Assembly: GCA_029216955.1 (NCBI GenBank)
Contig: JANAVB010004022.1
Location: forward strand, 62,001 to 126,000
DNA length: 64,000 bases
Source of the DNA: Iris pallida
Lineage: Eukaryota > Streptophyta > Magnoliopsida > Asparagales > Iridaceae
Direction of reading: 5' to 3'
Under the pieces are notes generated by a model. It was not told the DNA's origin, ran no database searches, and was given only the letters and a program-made list of their open reading frames with translations. Position numbers and translations under genes: made by a program. Positions within the stretch are counted from its first letter, which is position 1. Every line of letters starts with the position of its first letter. This document shows positions 1-11,091 of this stretch, piece after piece.

Positions 1-240
1 ATTTTTAACATTACTTGTCCCATTTAATTTACTATGACAATAATATTCCTTGCCACAGTGCTTGCAACTAACTTTTTGACGACCTTCCACATAACAAAAT
101 TCTTCAAAATCTACCCAATGCGGAGCTCTCTTCTTCATAGGTTTTCTAGTGACATGAAGCCTCGTACTAGAATTCAGAATTGGATCACTAATGGCTTGAG
201 AACTAGTTGGCGGTTGAGGAGGATCACCTTCTTGCGACAT
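1..240 (-). CDS. hAT transposase, N-terminal part with BED zinc finger (runs off window)
   Basis: An open frame reads leftwards from an ATG at 238-240 to the window edge: 80 codons with no stop. The first ~35 residues are polar and disordered-looking. Residues 36-80 are basic and then match the plant BED-type zinc finger: Trp42, an aromatic stretch, Cys59-x2-Cys62, then a GTSN motif just before the point where the zinc-binding His pair should lie outside the window. In the hAT family this finger precedes an RNase H-like DDE catalytic domain and a C-terminal dimerisation domain; it binds the element ends in the nucleus. The ATG is the first in frame and the frame looks undamaged. A domesticated DAYSLEEPER/RICESLEEPER-like host gene is the alternative, but the transposon end found at 1851 favours a mobile element. 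Confidence 0.82.
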   Translation of the reverse strand, partial: MSQEGDPPQPPTSSQAISDPILNSSTRLHVTRKPMKKRAPHWVDFEEFCYVEGRQKVSCKHCGKEYYCHSKLNGTSNVKN

Positions 241-519
241 TTAAAATATACAAGAATATGAAGAAATACGGACGTTGAATAAATATGAAAAAATACGCAC
301 GTTACAAGAATATGAAAAAATACGCACATTGCATGAATATGAAGTTGTTGGCATTGATTGGTTTGGTGCTACCTATTAAACATCACACAATTAAGTGAGT
401 AACCTAAGCTACCTAACCCTTACCCAATCTATTGGCTATTGACATGATTCAACATGTTGAAGCAATTAAGAAATCTAAATAAATAGTCCTACGCTTACCC
501 ATAAATAGTCAGATTAATA

Positions 520-790
520 GGATTTTATGCTCATAGACATAAACATAAACATAAACAGCCAAAACAGTCAGATTAATAGAATTTTATGCTCATAGACATA
601 AACATAACATAAATAACCAGATTAATATGATTAATGGGCTCATAAACATAAACAGTTAGATTAATAGGATTTTATGCTCATAGACATAAACATAAACAGT
701 TATATTGTACTAAAATAAACTGGAATGTCAGATTAATAGAATAAATTAAACATAAACAGTCAGATTTTATGCTCCTAAGTCTTTTTATGC
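520..790. repeat. Degenerate tandem repeats in hAT leader
   Basis: A module of about 45-60 bases reading CAGATTAATAGGATTTTATG, then CTCATAGACATAAACATAAA, recurs four to five times with truncations between about 520 and 790. It sits between the transposase ATG and the minisatellite. No protein is encoded. It may be part of the element's 5' untranslated region. Confidence 0.55.
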
Positions 791-1074
791 TCAGATTAAT
801 GGGCTAAATTGTGACTAATAGAAGAAATTAATGGGATAAACTGGAATGTCAGATTAACAGAAGAAAATTTTATACCACTGATAGTTTGACACTGAGAATT
901 GAGAAATAGAACGTCAGAACGAGTATATATTTCACTAACACTTAGTCTAGTTCACAAATCTGTCAAGGAAAAAATACAACAAAATAAATCATCATGACTG
1001 AAACATTAGAAATTAATCTAAATAAGAACAAACTCATCCACAACATATAAATTAATAGGAAAATAAAACTTACA

Positions 1075-1330
1075 GAGCTATAGATTAGGGTTTGGAAGAG
1101 GAAAACCCTTGTTCGGGACACCAACAGAGCCACAGATCTAGAGATTTGGGTTTTGAAGAGGAAAACCCTTGTTCGGGACACCAACAGAGCCACAGATCTA
1201 GAGATTTGGGTTTTGAAGAGGAAAACCCTTGTTCGGGACACCAACAGAGCCACAGATCTAGAGATTAGGGTTTGAAAGAGGAAAACCCTTGTCCGGGACA
1301 CCAACAGATGAACAGAGCCACAAATCTAGA
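1075..1330. repeat. 60-bp minisatellite upstream of the hAT transposase
   Basis: Four nearly identical 60-base units run head to tail; the middle ones (about 1121-1180, 1181-1240, 1241-1300) differ by only a few bases. Each contains AGATTTGGGTTTTGAAGAGG and CCCTTGTTCGGGACACC. Weaker relatives continue to about 1440. The unit length is a multiple of three, so a spurious open frame runs through it on the minus strand; it has no family resemblance. Its high unit identity suggests recent expansion. Confidence 0.8.
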
Positions 1331-1852
1331 GATTAGGATTTATCATCGAGAGAAAAACCCTTGTCTCCGACCGTTTGCTCACCTCGAGGAGCTTAGATAG
1401 TTAGATCTAGATATTAGGGTTTGGGAGAGGACAACCCTTGTCTCTCTAAAAATGGGGGCAGATCAGCGGAGTAGGAGGGAGCAGCGGAGCGGAAGGGAGC
1501 AGCGGAGCGCCGGAGCGGGAGGAGAGAGCGGACCGGCTCACGCTCAGCGGCAGCAGAAGAAAAGTCTGAGTCTCTGAGAATTGAGAAAGTGAATAATATA
1601 GAATAGAGAGAAATTTAGGATGTTTTTTAACTTTTATATAGTGTGGGGGGTAAACTGGTAATTGTATATGCTAAGTTCGGGTTTCGGTTCGGGTCGGCCC
1701 ACATAACCCAAAACCGTAATCCGACCCAAAACCCGAACTTCCTAAAACTCAGACCCGAGTTTCGAACCGAAATAAAAAAAACCGAACCGAATGCTGATTT
1801 CGGTTCGGTTCGGTCGGTTATTTCGGTTTAGACCGTTATATGCTCACCCCTA

Positions 1853-2427
1853 TGCGTATGATTACAAGATGAAAAATATGATAAATAAATTAATTTTATG
1901 GAATTATTTTACCAGAAAGAAAAATTTATGAAAAAAATCTTAAAAAATTAATTTGGGTTTTCGATTGTCGTTAATTTTCATAAATAATAGTTATTTTTTA
2001 TGAAAATTAATATTTTTCTATGGGTTGTACCAATTTTATTTTCCACCATTTTGGAGAAAAATATGAAAAATAATTTATTTTTGGAAAATAATTTCATGGT
2101 AAATATACGTTATCAAACACTACAGTTGGTGAAAAAATTGTGATGGAAATATTTTCCATGAAAAAAAAAAGTCAAGTCAAACACAGCCTTATTGTTTGCA
2201 ATAAAAGCCTATTTGGAAGCATGCAACTGCGTTTCAACCGACCACCTTTTTCCATGTTAACTGCAAGTGGTCTCACTTCGAACATTTGGGTAAATTATAA
2301 GTGCACTGAAACACAACTGGACTTGTGTAACTACCACTTTCCAATATAGGAATTTTTTTATTATTTTGCATGTTGATTATTTTTTAATATATATTATTTT
2401 ATATTAGTAGTTGCCTGGAATTATATT
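1853..2427. other. AT-rich spacer with palindromes, no gene seen
   Basis: This spacer between the two hAT elements is very AT-rich. It contains an imperfect palindrome around 1970-2012 (TTAATTTTCAT, then ATGAAAATTAA) and a stretch 2085-2190 with GGAAAATAATTTCATGG and its complement-like partner ATTTTCCATGAAAAA, reminiscent of a decayed miniature inverted-repeat element. I could not define ends or target duplications. Confidence 0.4.
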
Positions 2428-2435
2428 AGTGTCAG

Positions 2436-3108
2436 TAAGGCTGCAAACGAGCCAAGCCGAGCCAAACTTTTGTAAGTTTGAGCTTGGCTTGACTACAATT
2501 AATCGAGCTCGAGCTTGATAACTTTTTTTTATTTTAGAGCTTGAGCTTGGCTCGAGTTTGTTTATATTAAGCTCGAGCTTGGCTTGGTTTGAGCTCGAGC
2601 TTGGCTTGATAAGAAAGCTTGATTCAAGCTTGATAAACAAGCTCGATAAGCTCAAAATCAAGCTCGTTAAGCTTGATTTCAACTCGCTCAGCTTGATTTC
2701 AAGCTCATTAAGCTTGATTTCAAGCTTAACGAGCTCGATTTCAAGCTAGTTTGATTTAAATTCAAGTACATGTAATATCAATTATTAAGGACATATAAAT
2801 ATATAATGCACACAACCATATTGTTATACAAACATATATAAAATTAGAATTCGTCAAAGAACAAACGAGTTTCTAAACAAGCTCCTAAACGAGCTTCTAA
2901 ACGAGCCAGCTCGCAAGCTCATAAACGAGCCAGCTTGCGAGCTCAAAAGAGACGAGTACTTCTAAGCGTGAACTTGGCTCATTTATTAAACGAGCTCGAA
3001 AATGAAGATTGAGCTCAACTTGTTTACTAAACAAACCGAGCTTAAACGAGCTTTTATCGAGCCGAGCTTCGAGCAGCTTGCGAACGGCTTGGCTCATTTG
3101 CAGCCCTA
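2436..3108. mobile_element. Non-autonomous hAT element (673 bp) with intact ends
   Basis: The left end TAAGGCTGCAAACGAGCC and the right end, read inverted, TAGGGCTGCAAATGAGCC form a terminal inverted repeat of over 20 bases with two or three mismatches. Both ends are flanked by the same 8 bases, AGTGTCAG (2428-2435 and 3109-3116), the size made by hAT transposases. The interior has no credible gene. It is filled with AGCTCGAGCTTGGCTTGA-type words in both orientations in the left 320 bases and the right 250 bases, which look like subterminal binding sites. It must be mobilised in trans. Confidence 0.88.
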
Positions 3109-3116
3109 AGTGTCAG

Positions 3117-3888
3117 TTAGTGGCTAGTCAATTAGATTTTGCAAGTGTTAGTACTAACTATTGTTAGTCATGACTTTAGCAATTAGAATTAATTAAGTTT
3201 AGCTGCATGAAAGGAATATTCTTTTTGGTTGTAGAGATTCCTTCCTTTAGTTAATTAGATTACATTCATGATAAATGGAGAGAGAGTAACTTGATATTTT
3301 GGCATGACCAAAATCTTGTTATAAGAGGTAATTTCTAGTTAGGGATTTATCCATTCATTCCATTTCACTCATTAGCCTCATTTTTTTTCAAAGCTTCTTC
3401 TTTTCCAAGCAAACCCAATTCCACTCAATTATCTTCCAATTCCACTCATCCTCACTATCATGAAGGCCTAGAACATTAGAGAGCACAAGTAGATCCATAA
3501 GAGAGAAGTTTGCTAGGAGATCGTGTCCGACTCATCCCTTCCGTGTCCAAATTTGAAGTTCTTCAAAGTAGGGACACACAAGTTGGATAAATCTACGTTC
3601 TTCACCAATTTTATGGTTAGGAACACCCATTGAACCCATAGAAACATTTTCATATGTGGATTTGATTACTAATAAATGATCGAAACTTGTACGAAAAACA
3701 AACAAGAATCAATAATCGGATTTCTAATTCACATAATATGCCCTCAGATCTCATAGCTTTTGGCATTCATTGATAGCTATGCGCATGGCTTTTTCGGGTG
3801 AGCATTTTCGTAAGCATCTAAGGAGTGATAGCTACGATAGTGATGGAAATGATAAAGAATGACATAAATGATTTTTTTTGGGTGGGGG
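3117..3888. other. Unassigned AT-rich sequence
   Basis: There is no gene, clear repeat or element end that I can recognise here. The sequence is mildly T-rich, with a pyrimidine-rich stretch near 3390-3450. It could be an old retrotransposon fragment. It ends at the first base of LTR family X, where GGGGG (3884-3888) would be the left target duplication. Confidence 0.35.
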
Positions 3889-4084
3889 TGTCACTTCCAT
3901 TTTTCGTTATATGTATTTTCAGTATACGTGTACAGATTTCCGACCTATATTTTGACTTGTCTAGCATGGCTTGGTTTGGTCATGGCTTAATCTTGACTTG
4001 GTTTATTTGATTTGGTTTGGTTCAATTTGACTTGGTTTAGCTTACTTGGTTTATTTTGGTTTGGTTTGAGATGGTGAGACTTAC

Positions 4085-4120
4085 TATATAAGTCAACTCT
4101 ACTCTCTCTCCTCTATTTAT
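4085..4120 (+). promoter_or_regulatory. LTR promoter: TATA box plus CT-rich patch (family X)
   Basis: TATATAAG at 4085-4092 is followed by a CT-rich run at about 4099-4115, a typical plant core promoter with Y patch. The same layout is repeated in the second X copy near 13845-13875 and, on the other strand, in E1, E2, S5 and S6. It probably drives the genomic transcript of the element, so R begins about 30 bases downstream. No transcription data are available here. Confidence 0.6.
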
Positions 4121-4492
4121 TTTCCATTAACTCTTCTTCTTCTCCATTACTCCTTCCACCTACCAAGCCCTAGACAAGTGCAACTTGCTTCATGATGGAA
4201 CTTAAGTTTTATTGTTCCATTCTCTTCCTTACTTGATTCTAAGCCTCTTTAGAACTTTGCATTTTTGGATTTGATGGATGGATTCTTGTAGATCTAAGTT
4301 TGTAAATTTTTCAGTTTTCCTTAGTTTTTATCTCTGAAACTTGGTTATTTTCGAGATCTAATGGTTCCATGTTGTAGAAATTCAATTCTACCCAATTTTG
4401 GCTTTTGAACCGCTTGATTTCGACTTCGTATGAGAAAGTTATGCCATTTTTGTGTTCATGGGTTCCCCACACCTTTTGGTGCTGTCGGGACG

Positions 4493-4935
4493 ATGAACAG
4501 TGCCACGCGCAGTGTCTTCGCTGCCACGCGCTGTGCTTGCGTGCAACGTGCGCCGTGGGCACTTTTGCCTTCGTGTACCCTACAACTTGTGCGTCGCACG
4601 CCCGTGCGATTTTCTGCCGCTCGTCCGTGCGCCGTGCTTGTGCGCAACGTGCGCCGTGGGCACTTTTACCTTCGCACACCTTGCAACTTGTGCAGCCGTG
4701 CGCCCATGCGCCGTGCTTGGGCGCAACGTGCGCCGTAGGCACTTTTGCCTTTGCGCACCTTGTAACTTGCGCGCTGCACGCCCGCGCAATTTTCTGTTGC
4801 GCGTCCGTGCATCGTGCTTGCGCGCAACGTACACCATAGGCAATTTTGCCCGTGCACAATGCGCAACTTGCGCGGCCGCACGCCCGCACAATTTCTGCCA
4901 TGCGCCGTGGGCAGTTTTGCTCGCGCAACTTGCGC
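4493..4935. repeat. GC-rich irregular tandem array in LTR X
   Basis: Five copies of a core GCGCCGTGGGCACTTTTGCC start near 4548, 4650, 4729, 4829 and 4901, so spacing alternates between about 75-80 and 100 bases. Between the cores lie GCGCAACTTGCGCG-like palindromes. Base composition jumps from AT-rich flanks to strongly GC-rich. Long open frames cross it on both strands in several phases, as expected of stop-poor GC-rich repeats; none resembles a protein family. Confidence 0.8.
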
Positions 4936-5354
4936 ACAATCACTCCAAATGACTGTTTTTGCCCATTTAAATTATTTTGTAGCTAAAATCTTGAAAAATT
5001 CAGAATATAAAAGTTGTAGATCCTTGTCTTAGCTTCAATAATCTTCCTGTCTCACTTTAATCCGAGTTCATATGCGATAATTTCAATCATAGTTTTGATC
5101 CGTTGGCATATTTTCTGTACTTGGCCATTTTTTGAGGTTTTTCTTTGAGTGTAATAAAGTCTTAGCATAATTAGATGATCTTGTACAGTTAGAAGATAAT
5201 TGTACACCCTTTATACACCTAGCACTAGCACAAATTCAATTATTGATTCTATGCCAAGTGGTTACTTTTATTTTATCCTTCTCACATGCCATGATATGAC
5301 TTTTATCAAATTCTTTCTTACATGCGATCCTTATTGCCATACTTTCTTTTCTTA

Positions 5355-5660
5355 GATAGTGGCCCGTCGGGGTGCACTCATGATTTATGTCTTTTCTTTG
5401 CTTAATATGATAGTGGCCCGTTGTGGGGCACTCATGATATATGTCTTCCTTTCTTTGCCTAACACGATATTGACCCGTTGCGGTGCACTCAAGCTACATG
5501 TCACTTCTTTGCTTAACATGATTGTGGTCCGTCGTGGCGCACCCCTAACAAGTACTCTTAACATGATAGTGGCCCGTCGTGGTGAACTCTTGAACACGTC
5601 ACTTCTTTGCTTTACATGATAGTGGCCCGTCGAGGTGCACTCTTGACAAGTACTCTCTAC
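5355..5660. repeat. Second tandem array in LTR X (~52-bp units)
   Basis: About six units, each containing AGTGGCCCGTCGTGGTGCAC followed by a T-rich spacer and TTGCTTAACATGAT, are spaced 45-58 bases apart. The related solo LTR S6 keeps only two units at the equivalent place (about 35090-35155, opposite strand), so copy number differs between relatives. It is non-coding. Confidence 0.75.
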
Positions 5661-6334
5661 ATGACAAGTAAACCTAACATGATAATCTTGAATGCTGTTG
5701 CGACGACTATCTTGACATGCTGAATAATAACTAGTCTTGACACCGTGGGTGTTTGTTCTTGAATGTGCTTGTATAAGCTACCAGTCTCGTCTCGCATTAT
5801 GTCTATGACTTGTATCCCTGGTTACCACGGTCAGGGATTCATGCTGAATCTGACTAGGTTAATTACTAGATTGATCAAAGTAGCTCATATAGAGAGATAT
5901 TTCCAGTTACAGGCGATCCCGTTATCTGGCCGTCTTGAATGGACTTGTAGCCTACCGTCGAGTATGGCACATTTCCAGCCCACTGTCATGTGGGGCACTT
6001 CTTGAAATAAGTAATATGCACACTATCATGTGTTGCACTCTAGGTCACCTAATAATTCTTGATAACTCTTACATGAACCACGCCTGGATAACCTGGATAG
6101 TTGCAGGGCTTGTGACTGTTTGAACATCTCGTTGCATCTTGCTAGTAGCTAGGCTTGTGATAACCCTAGTTAGTTAAAGTATCAAGCCGTACTCTTTGCT
6201 TGGCCGTGATTGATGAATGGAGTCTAGTCTTGTCTAGACAATACCAGTACATGATTACTTTGGGACATTTTACAGTTTATGCTTTACTTGTCGATAATTG
6301 GTTAGAGACTAAGTTCTGTTCAGGCGAAGGGTAC

Positions 6335-6371
6335 TTACAACCCCGGTCCTTATTTGGTTTACGGGTTGTAA
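6335..6371 (+). promoter_or_regulatory. Conserved stem-loop with GTCCTTATTTGGTT loop (LTR X)
   Basis: TTACAACCC at 6335-6343 pairs with GGGTTGTAA at 6363-6371. The loop contains the word GTCCTTATTTGGTT that is nearly invariant in other LTR families here, which have different but still complementary stems. It lies in the U5-side half of the LTR. The function is unknown; an RNA packaging, dimerisation or translation signal is possible. Confidence 0.5.
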
Positions 6372-6655
6372 CTTGGTTACCAGAATAGTTTTTTAGTTAT
6401 CTTATTGTTTATCACCCTACTTTCATATTTTTGGTTTTCTTGTTATTATTGTGCTTTGTGTTCTAACTTGTTGGTTTTAGTTCCTAAGTGAAGCCTCCCT
6501 TGATGCACTTGCTCTTTCTGGAGTCTGATCCAGCTGGTTTTGTATGGCCAGATTTTGGAGCAGCACCCGAGGATCTCCCGGCCTTCCAGCCAGAGGGTGA
6601 ACACTAGACGTAACCCTGGCAACGAGTGGATTTTATTTTGCTCTTCCGCCCTATT

Positions 6656-7926
6656 ATAGGTCAAAACTAGCTAATTTGGGGTAATCGACTGACCTAGAAT
6701 GTCCCAAACTTGTAGTATAACTTAACCCTTGTACCCATGATGTTATTCTGAGAAATAAGATATTTTAATTCTGTTTAAAAATATATATTTTTGTTATTTT
6801 AGCAATTTTGAGTAATTGACTATGTTCCGGACGAGTTTCGGGTAGACTAGCTGACTTAGTAATCAACTAGTCATAAATTTCTTTAGAAATATTAATTCTG
6901 AAATTTTAGAGATAAATCTGTAGAAAATTTGTTTAAATATTATTTTTATGAAATTTATATAATTTTTAAGTATGTTATTGAAGTAGGGGCATAACCGACC
7001 AATTGAGAGTTGGAAACCCTAAAACTGTGTTCGATGTCTCGTGGAACCTGTGTGTGATTTTATGAATCTAAATGGTTCCACGGGAGATTTGAATATAGTT
7101 AATATACTTTTAAAACATTACTTTAACTAATTAAGTCGTATCATAAGTTTCATGAGTAGTGACTTAAACTAGCTAATTAATTATCTAGGAGCGTTGGGTT
7201 CCGGAGGCGTGGACGTGGGAGCGGCGTTAATTTCATATTAAGACCACAAAATCAGGCAAGTATACCTTGCCTCCCTCTACAGTTTATTTACATGCTTATA
7301 GCCTTCTCTTTATATGTTATCATCGGGCTTCTTTGGTTGATTTTGGTTGATATGCTTTTCTTTATACCATTTATATTAGTTTATTTGTCTTGTTCGTATA
7401 TCATCATCGTTCATGACTTGATACTGTAGTTATACCGGATTCGTGTCGTTACATGTATCATGACTGAGTCATATCATGTCGTAGGATGTGTAAGTCATGA
7501 CTGAACTGCTATACCTTATTTTGGAATTCCCACCTGCGAGTCCACACTAGGGGCGAGGATGATTTTTTGAAGCTAACCTGCGAGTCCACACTAGGGGCGA
7601 GGGTTAGTAGTCATTTGTCCGCACATGCGAGTCCACACTAGGGGCGAGGGTGATTCTTGAAGCTAACCTACGAGTCCACACTAGGGACGAGGGTTAGTAG
7701 TTGTTCAAACCTGTGAGTCCACACCAGGGGAGAGGGTTTGAGTATCCGATTGGTTTCTTGTCATGAGTTCATGTTTCCTTCCAGCAGTTCATTTATGCGT
7801 AGGTGTTTTCGTATCAGTGTTCATAGTCGCCTGTCAGTAGCCACCTGTCAGTTTATGTCTCTTTCCTGTTTATTTCTTTATGTATGATAAACTGTTAGAT
7901 AGGCATGTTTTATGTATCTTGCTAGT
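6656..7926 (+). mobile_element. LTR fragment Y, part 1
   Basis: After about 6655 the sequence no longer matches family X. From about 7250 it matches the sense strand of solo LTRs S1 and S4: the donor-like box AGGCAAGT (7254-7261) inside a palindrome GGCAAGTATACCTTGCC, then the GTCCACACTAGGG array (7530-7735). It is interrupted at 7927 by solo LTR S3 and resumes at 11092. I cannot find its TG start, so the left end was probably lost by deletion or recombination. The first 600 bases are AT-rich without a gene. Confidence 0.6.
7530..7735. repeat. GTCCACACTAGGGGCGAGGG tandem array in Y
   Basis: Five units with the core GAGTCCACACTAGGGGCGAG are separated by variable 20-40-base spacers. The same core, inverted, forms the arrays of S4 (57365-57745) and, in diverged form, S1 (19795-20310). 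This links the three LTRs as one lineage and shows array expansion within it. Confidence 0.8.
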
Positions 7927-10900
7927 TGTAACTCCACTTTTCCTATTTTAGTGGAATTTAAACTTCTTAATAAAAATGTTTCTTTCCTTTATTATATATG
8001 AATGTTTTGGAGGGAAGAAATTAGGAGCATGACTTTTAAAATTTGAAAGTTTGTTATAACAAACTTGGGACCCACTTATTCACTTTTCTAACTAATTTTT
8101 GTACTCAGTGTAATATATGAAAAGGAAAGGGACTCTTTTGCATTTTTGTTTGTAGCAGGGGGTGTTTTTGCAAAGTTGTCTTTTCTTATATATTTCAATT
8201 GCAGGAAAGAGAATGAATTTTTCTCACTCGATTTCCTTTTACTGCTCTCACCGAGCACTCCGTCCCCAAATCCCCCGAGCTCTAACCCTAATTTGTTACG
8301 ACGCTGCCGAGAGGATGGCGACAACGACGAGAATCTGCTCCTCCGGTTACTGAGAGCAGACGACGACGAGTCAGTGCTCCGGCGTCCGAGCCATCTCTGG
8401 CTGAGATCTGCGTGGCGACGGCCAATTTTGCAGCAGCGCCTTCGTGTTCCAGTTCTCGGCGACGACCGCGGGCGTTCCTAGCTCCTCCATTCTTCCTCAT
8501 CATTGTCAGCTACAGATCGTGCTCGTAGTGGTGAGTCCCGATCGATCTGTTCCTCCGTTTATTTTAATTCTGATCGACCCGTTCTTCCGTTCAATTTGAT
8601 TTTGGTCGATCTGTGTGTTTTGACCTGAAATTACCAGATCAGATCTGGAGTTGATTATTCGAGTAGATTTCTTCGCAGCGGCATTCCCGAATAGTCGATC
8701 GGCCATGTCGAGGAGGTGAGCTCTAACTGAATGTTTTCGATTGTCTTCTCCTTTTAATTATTTCCTGATGTTGTTTTTATTTCTCATTCCGGATCAACGT
8801 ATAGATCGAACGTTGAATTGGCCATTTGATCGAAACCGAAGTCATTTCGACAGCCGACCTACTTGAAGGTGAGCTTCTTCATTATTTTAATTTCTCAGCC
8901 TTGTTATTGATAACGGTTCTTAGTATTGTTGTTTTAATCCTGTCAGGATTAATTCACTTTTAGATTTTGAATCACAGTTGAGCTATCTAAGAGAGCCGTG
9001 TCCGATCTGTGGTTCGTGTCCTTAAGTTGGGAGGAATTCTTCAGGTAATTCTACTTAATTCCTTACTTTTTCAATTTCACGCTTGAGTATTTCTGGATCA
9101 TAATTTTTTCGGTGGCATTGTGTTGTTTTCTGTCGAGCGTGGTTCATGATCAGTGATCGCTCGTGTCCAGAGTTACTTTCGTGTTCGTGTTCGTATCTTG
9201 TTCGTAATTGATGTGGACTCGTGTCTGTTGTTGGGTGCGTACCTGAGGACGAACCGTGGTGCAGTATCAGTTTTATTTTGTGTCGGCTGTAGCTCGTGCC
9301 TAGGAAGTGTACCAGTTCGTGTCGTTGGGGTGTGTCCAAGATAGGATCGGCGTTGAGCAGAGTTACCAGTCCAAATGATTTTTGGTCGAGCCTTTGATTT
9401 GGTTTTTTTGAAGAATTTGTTGTGTATATTTTTCTAGCTACTGGCCTATATTATTTTCAAGTGTAATAAGTTTAAATTTATATGGTTAAATTAGGTGGTT
9501 TCATTACTGTACATATCAAGAGTACTAAATTTCTGAGACTGAGTAGTAGTTCTGTGGAATAATTTGTGCATGTTCTCAGTAAAGTATGCTTGGGTTTGAG
9601 TCTAACTTGCCTGGACTAGTTGCTGCTTTTGAGAGTAAGGTTAGAATTATATATATTAGGAATGTGGCTTCAGTTTGTTGAACCTGATATTCCATAATAT
9701 AGAGAGTTGGTTCAGTTGTTGAACCTGAGACTGCATATGCAGTATTTGATTCATATTTGAAATTACATATGCAGTGTTTAATTCCTATTGATGAATCTGA
9801 GATTACATATGCAATGTCTTAGTTCGGATTGATGAACCTGGGGCTTTTTATGTAATATTTTAGTTCAAGTTGATGAACTGAAGATTTTCATATGTAATGT
9901 TTTGGTTCAATCTGTTGAACCTGAGATGCATATAGCAACTGCCTTAATGAGTTTGATGATCCTGAGATCCCTATATCAATGTTTATTTAACTAGTTGAAC
10001 CTGAGACCCTATACCAATGTTCTAATTCAATTCTTGGCTAGAACATTGTTTACAATTTGGGTAGTTGCATGTAAATTGTTAGATAGAAATGAATGAACTT
10101 AATCAATTAACTTTTTATAAATAAGTTATAGTTGATCATAGTTAGCAATCACAAGATAAATAAATTAGAACTTATTTAGATATTAATCAACTTGTACCTA
10201 TTAAAAACAGGAGGACATCCAGCTCCATCTAGTACACTTAATTTTCCGGAGCAAGGCAAGTACTTTTCTATGGTCTTGTACATTTACATATCTTATACTC
10301 TTCTTGTGACACGTCATGACACGATATCCTGTACTCCTGTATTTCATGTTCTTGTACTTACTTGTGTCGGGTGGAAAAATACACTAGCTATGTGATCAAA
10401 CCCCGGTTACTATATTCATGTAGATAGCTTAGGCCTCGCATCGTGCACGCGGGCCCTAAGCCGTACCTTATTCATGTACTCCTGTACATGCTCCTGTACT
10501 CATCCCAGCCGGTCACATAGGCTAGTTGTATTTCAAACATGGTGCACTTGTCATGTCTTGTACTTCAGGTTCATAGTTATATTCCTGTACTTTACTTCCT
10601 GTACTTACATTCATGTAATTTCATGTTCATTTTCTGTATTTTTTATTCATGTTTCCTGTACTCATTTCCATATCATGTTTTTGTTCATTACCTAGAACTG
10701 TACTTTGCTCCGCTCCTGACTAGGATATGTTGCAGGTGAGATGGAGGCTTTGTGTGATACTTACTATGGCCGAGAGCCTATAGATGCAGTAGAGCCAGCT
10801 GGAGTTGCTCTTGACTTAGAGGCTGAGGAAGCCTAGTGCATTACCCTTAGTAGTTTCTATTCTGCTTGTATTGAGACTATCAGACTTTATTTTAGCTGGA

Positions 10901-11091
10901 TGAATGTAATAATTTCTAGACATGTACTTTACTTTGATTCTGGGATTCGTTTATAGATGCTGTGATTTGTACTTGGTTATATTTACCTGGTTAGATTTTC
11001 CCTAGATTGGTACAGCTTACTTTATCGTGTCCAACGATGAAGGCTGGGCGTGTCCGACTCGTGTCCGATTATTCGGGAGCGGGTCGTGACA
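7927..11091 (+). mobile_element. Solo LTR S3 (3165 bp)
   Basis: It starts TGTAACTCCACTTTTCC and ends GGGAGCGGGTCGTGACA, with the 5-bp target duplication CTAGT at 7922-7926 and 11092-11096. Removing it restores continuity with other copies of Y. It contains a GC-rich stretch (8215-8500), a degenerate repeat (9700-10035), the donor-like AGGCAAGT (10254-10261) and a GTACTCCTGTAC-type array (10270-10700). There is no gag or pol: it is a solo LTR left by recombination between two LTRs. An open frame at 8146-8481 is GC-rich leader sequence, not a recognisable protein. Confidence 0.85.
9700..10035. repeat. Degenerate ~57-bp repeat in S3
   Basis: About six diverged units share TTGATGAACCTGAGA followed by CATATGCA and a T-rich tail. 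Units differ from each other much more than in the other arrays of the window, so this array is old. Confidence 0.6.

Larger units (their letters stand above)
1..1852 (-). mobile_element. hAT-superfamily DNA transposon, 5' end (partial)
   Basis: The transposase start lies at 240 on the minus strand, and about 1.6 kb of leader separates it from an end whose minus-strand reading is TAGGGGTGAGCATA (1839-1852), a typical plant hAT terminal inverted repeat. Inside the end (1674-1836) are repeated AACCGAA/CGGTTCGG motifs in both orientations, as expected of subterminal transposase-binding sites in hAT elements. The flanking 8 bases 1853-1860 (or 1852-1859) would be one target duplication; the other end is outside the window. 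The exact terminal base is uncertain by one position. Confidence 0.65.
3889..6655 (+). mobile_element. Gypsy LTR, family X, left portion
   Basis: It begins TGTCACTTCC and matches the sense strand of solo LTR S6 and, in its first kilobase, a second partial copy at 13658-14577. In order it carries a TATA box (4085-4092), a CT-rich initiator, the AGACAAGT variant of the conserved donor-like box (4172-4179), the box GTTCCATGTTGTAGA (about 4366), a GC-rich palindromic tandem array (4493-4935), a second tandem array (5355-5660), and the conserved stem-loop (6335-6371). The match to the other X segment runs to about 6655, where the sequence switches to LTR fragment Y. Orientation comes from S6 and the promoter. 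Confidence 0.7.

Noticed and set aside
4311..4943. Cys/Ala-rich frames on both strands
   Set aside because: They follow the GC-rich tandem array and occur in several phases; the second X copy does not keep them.
8146..8503. Arg-rich frames as possible captured gene exon
   Set aside because: Inside solo LTR S3 in the GC-rich leader zone; no recognisable domain. The idea of gene capture could not be supported without a database search.
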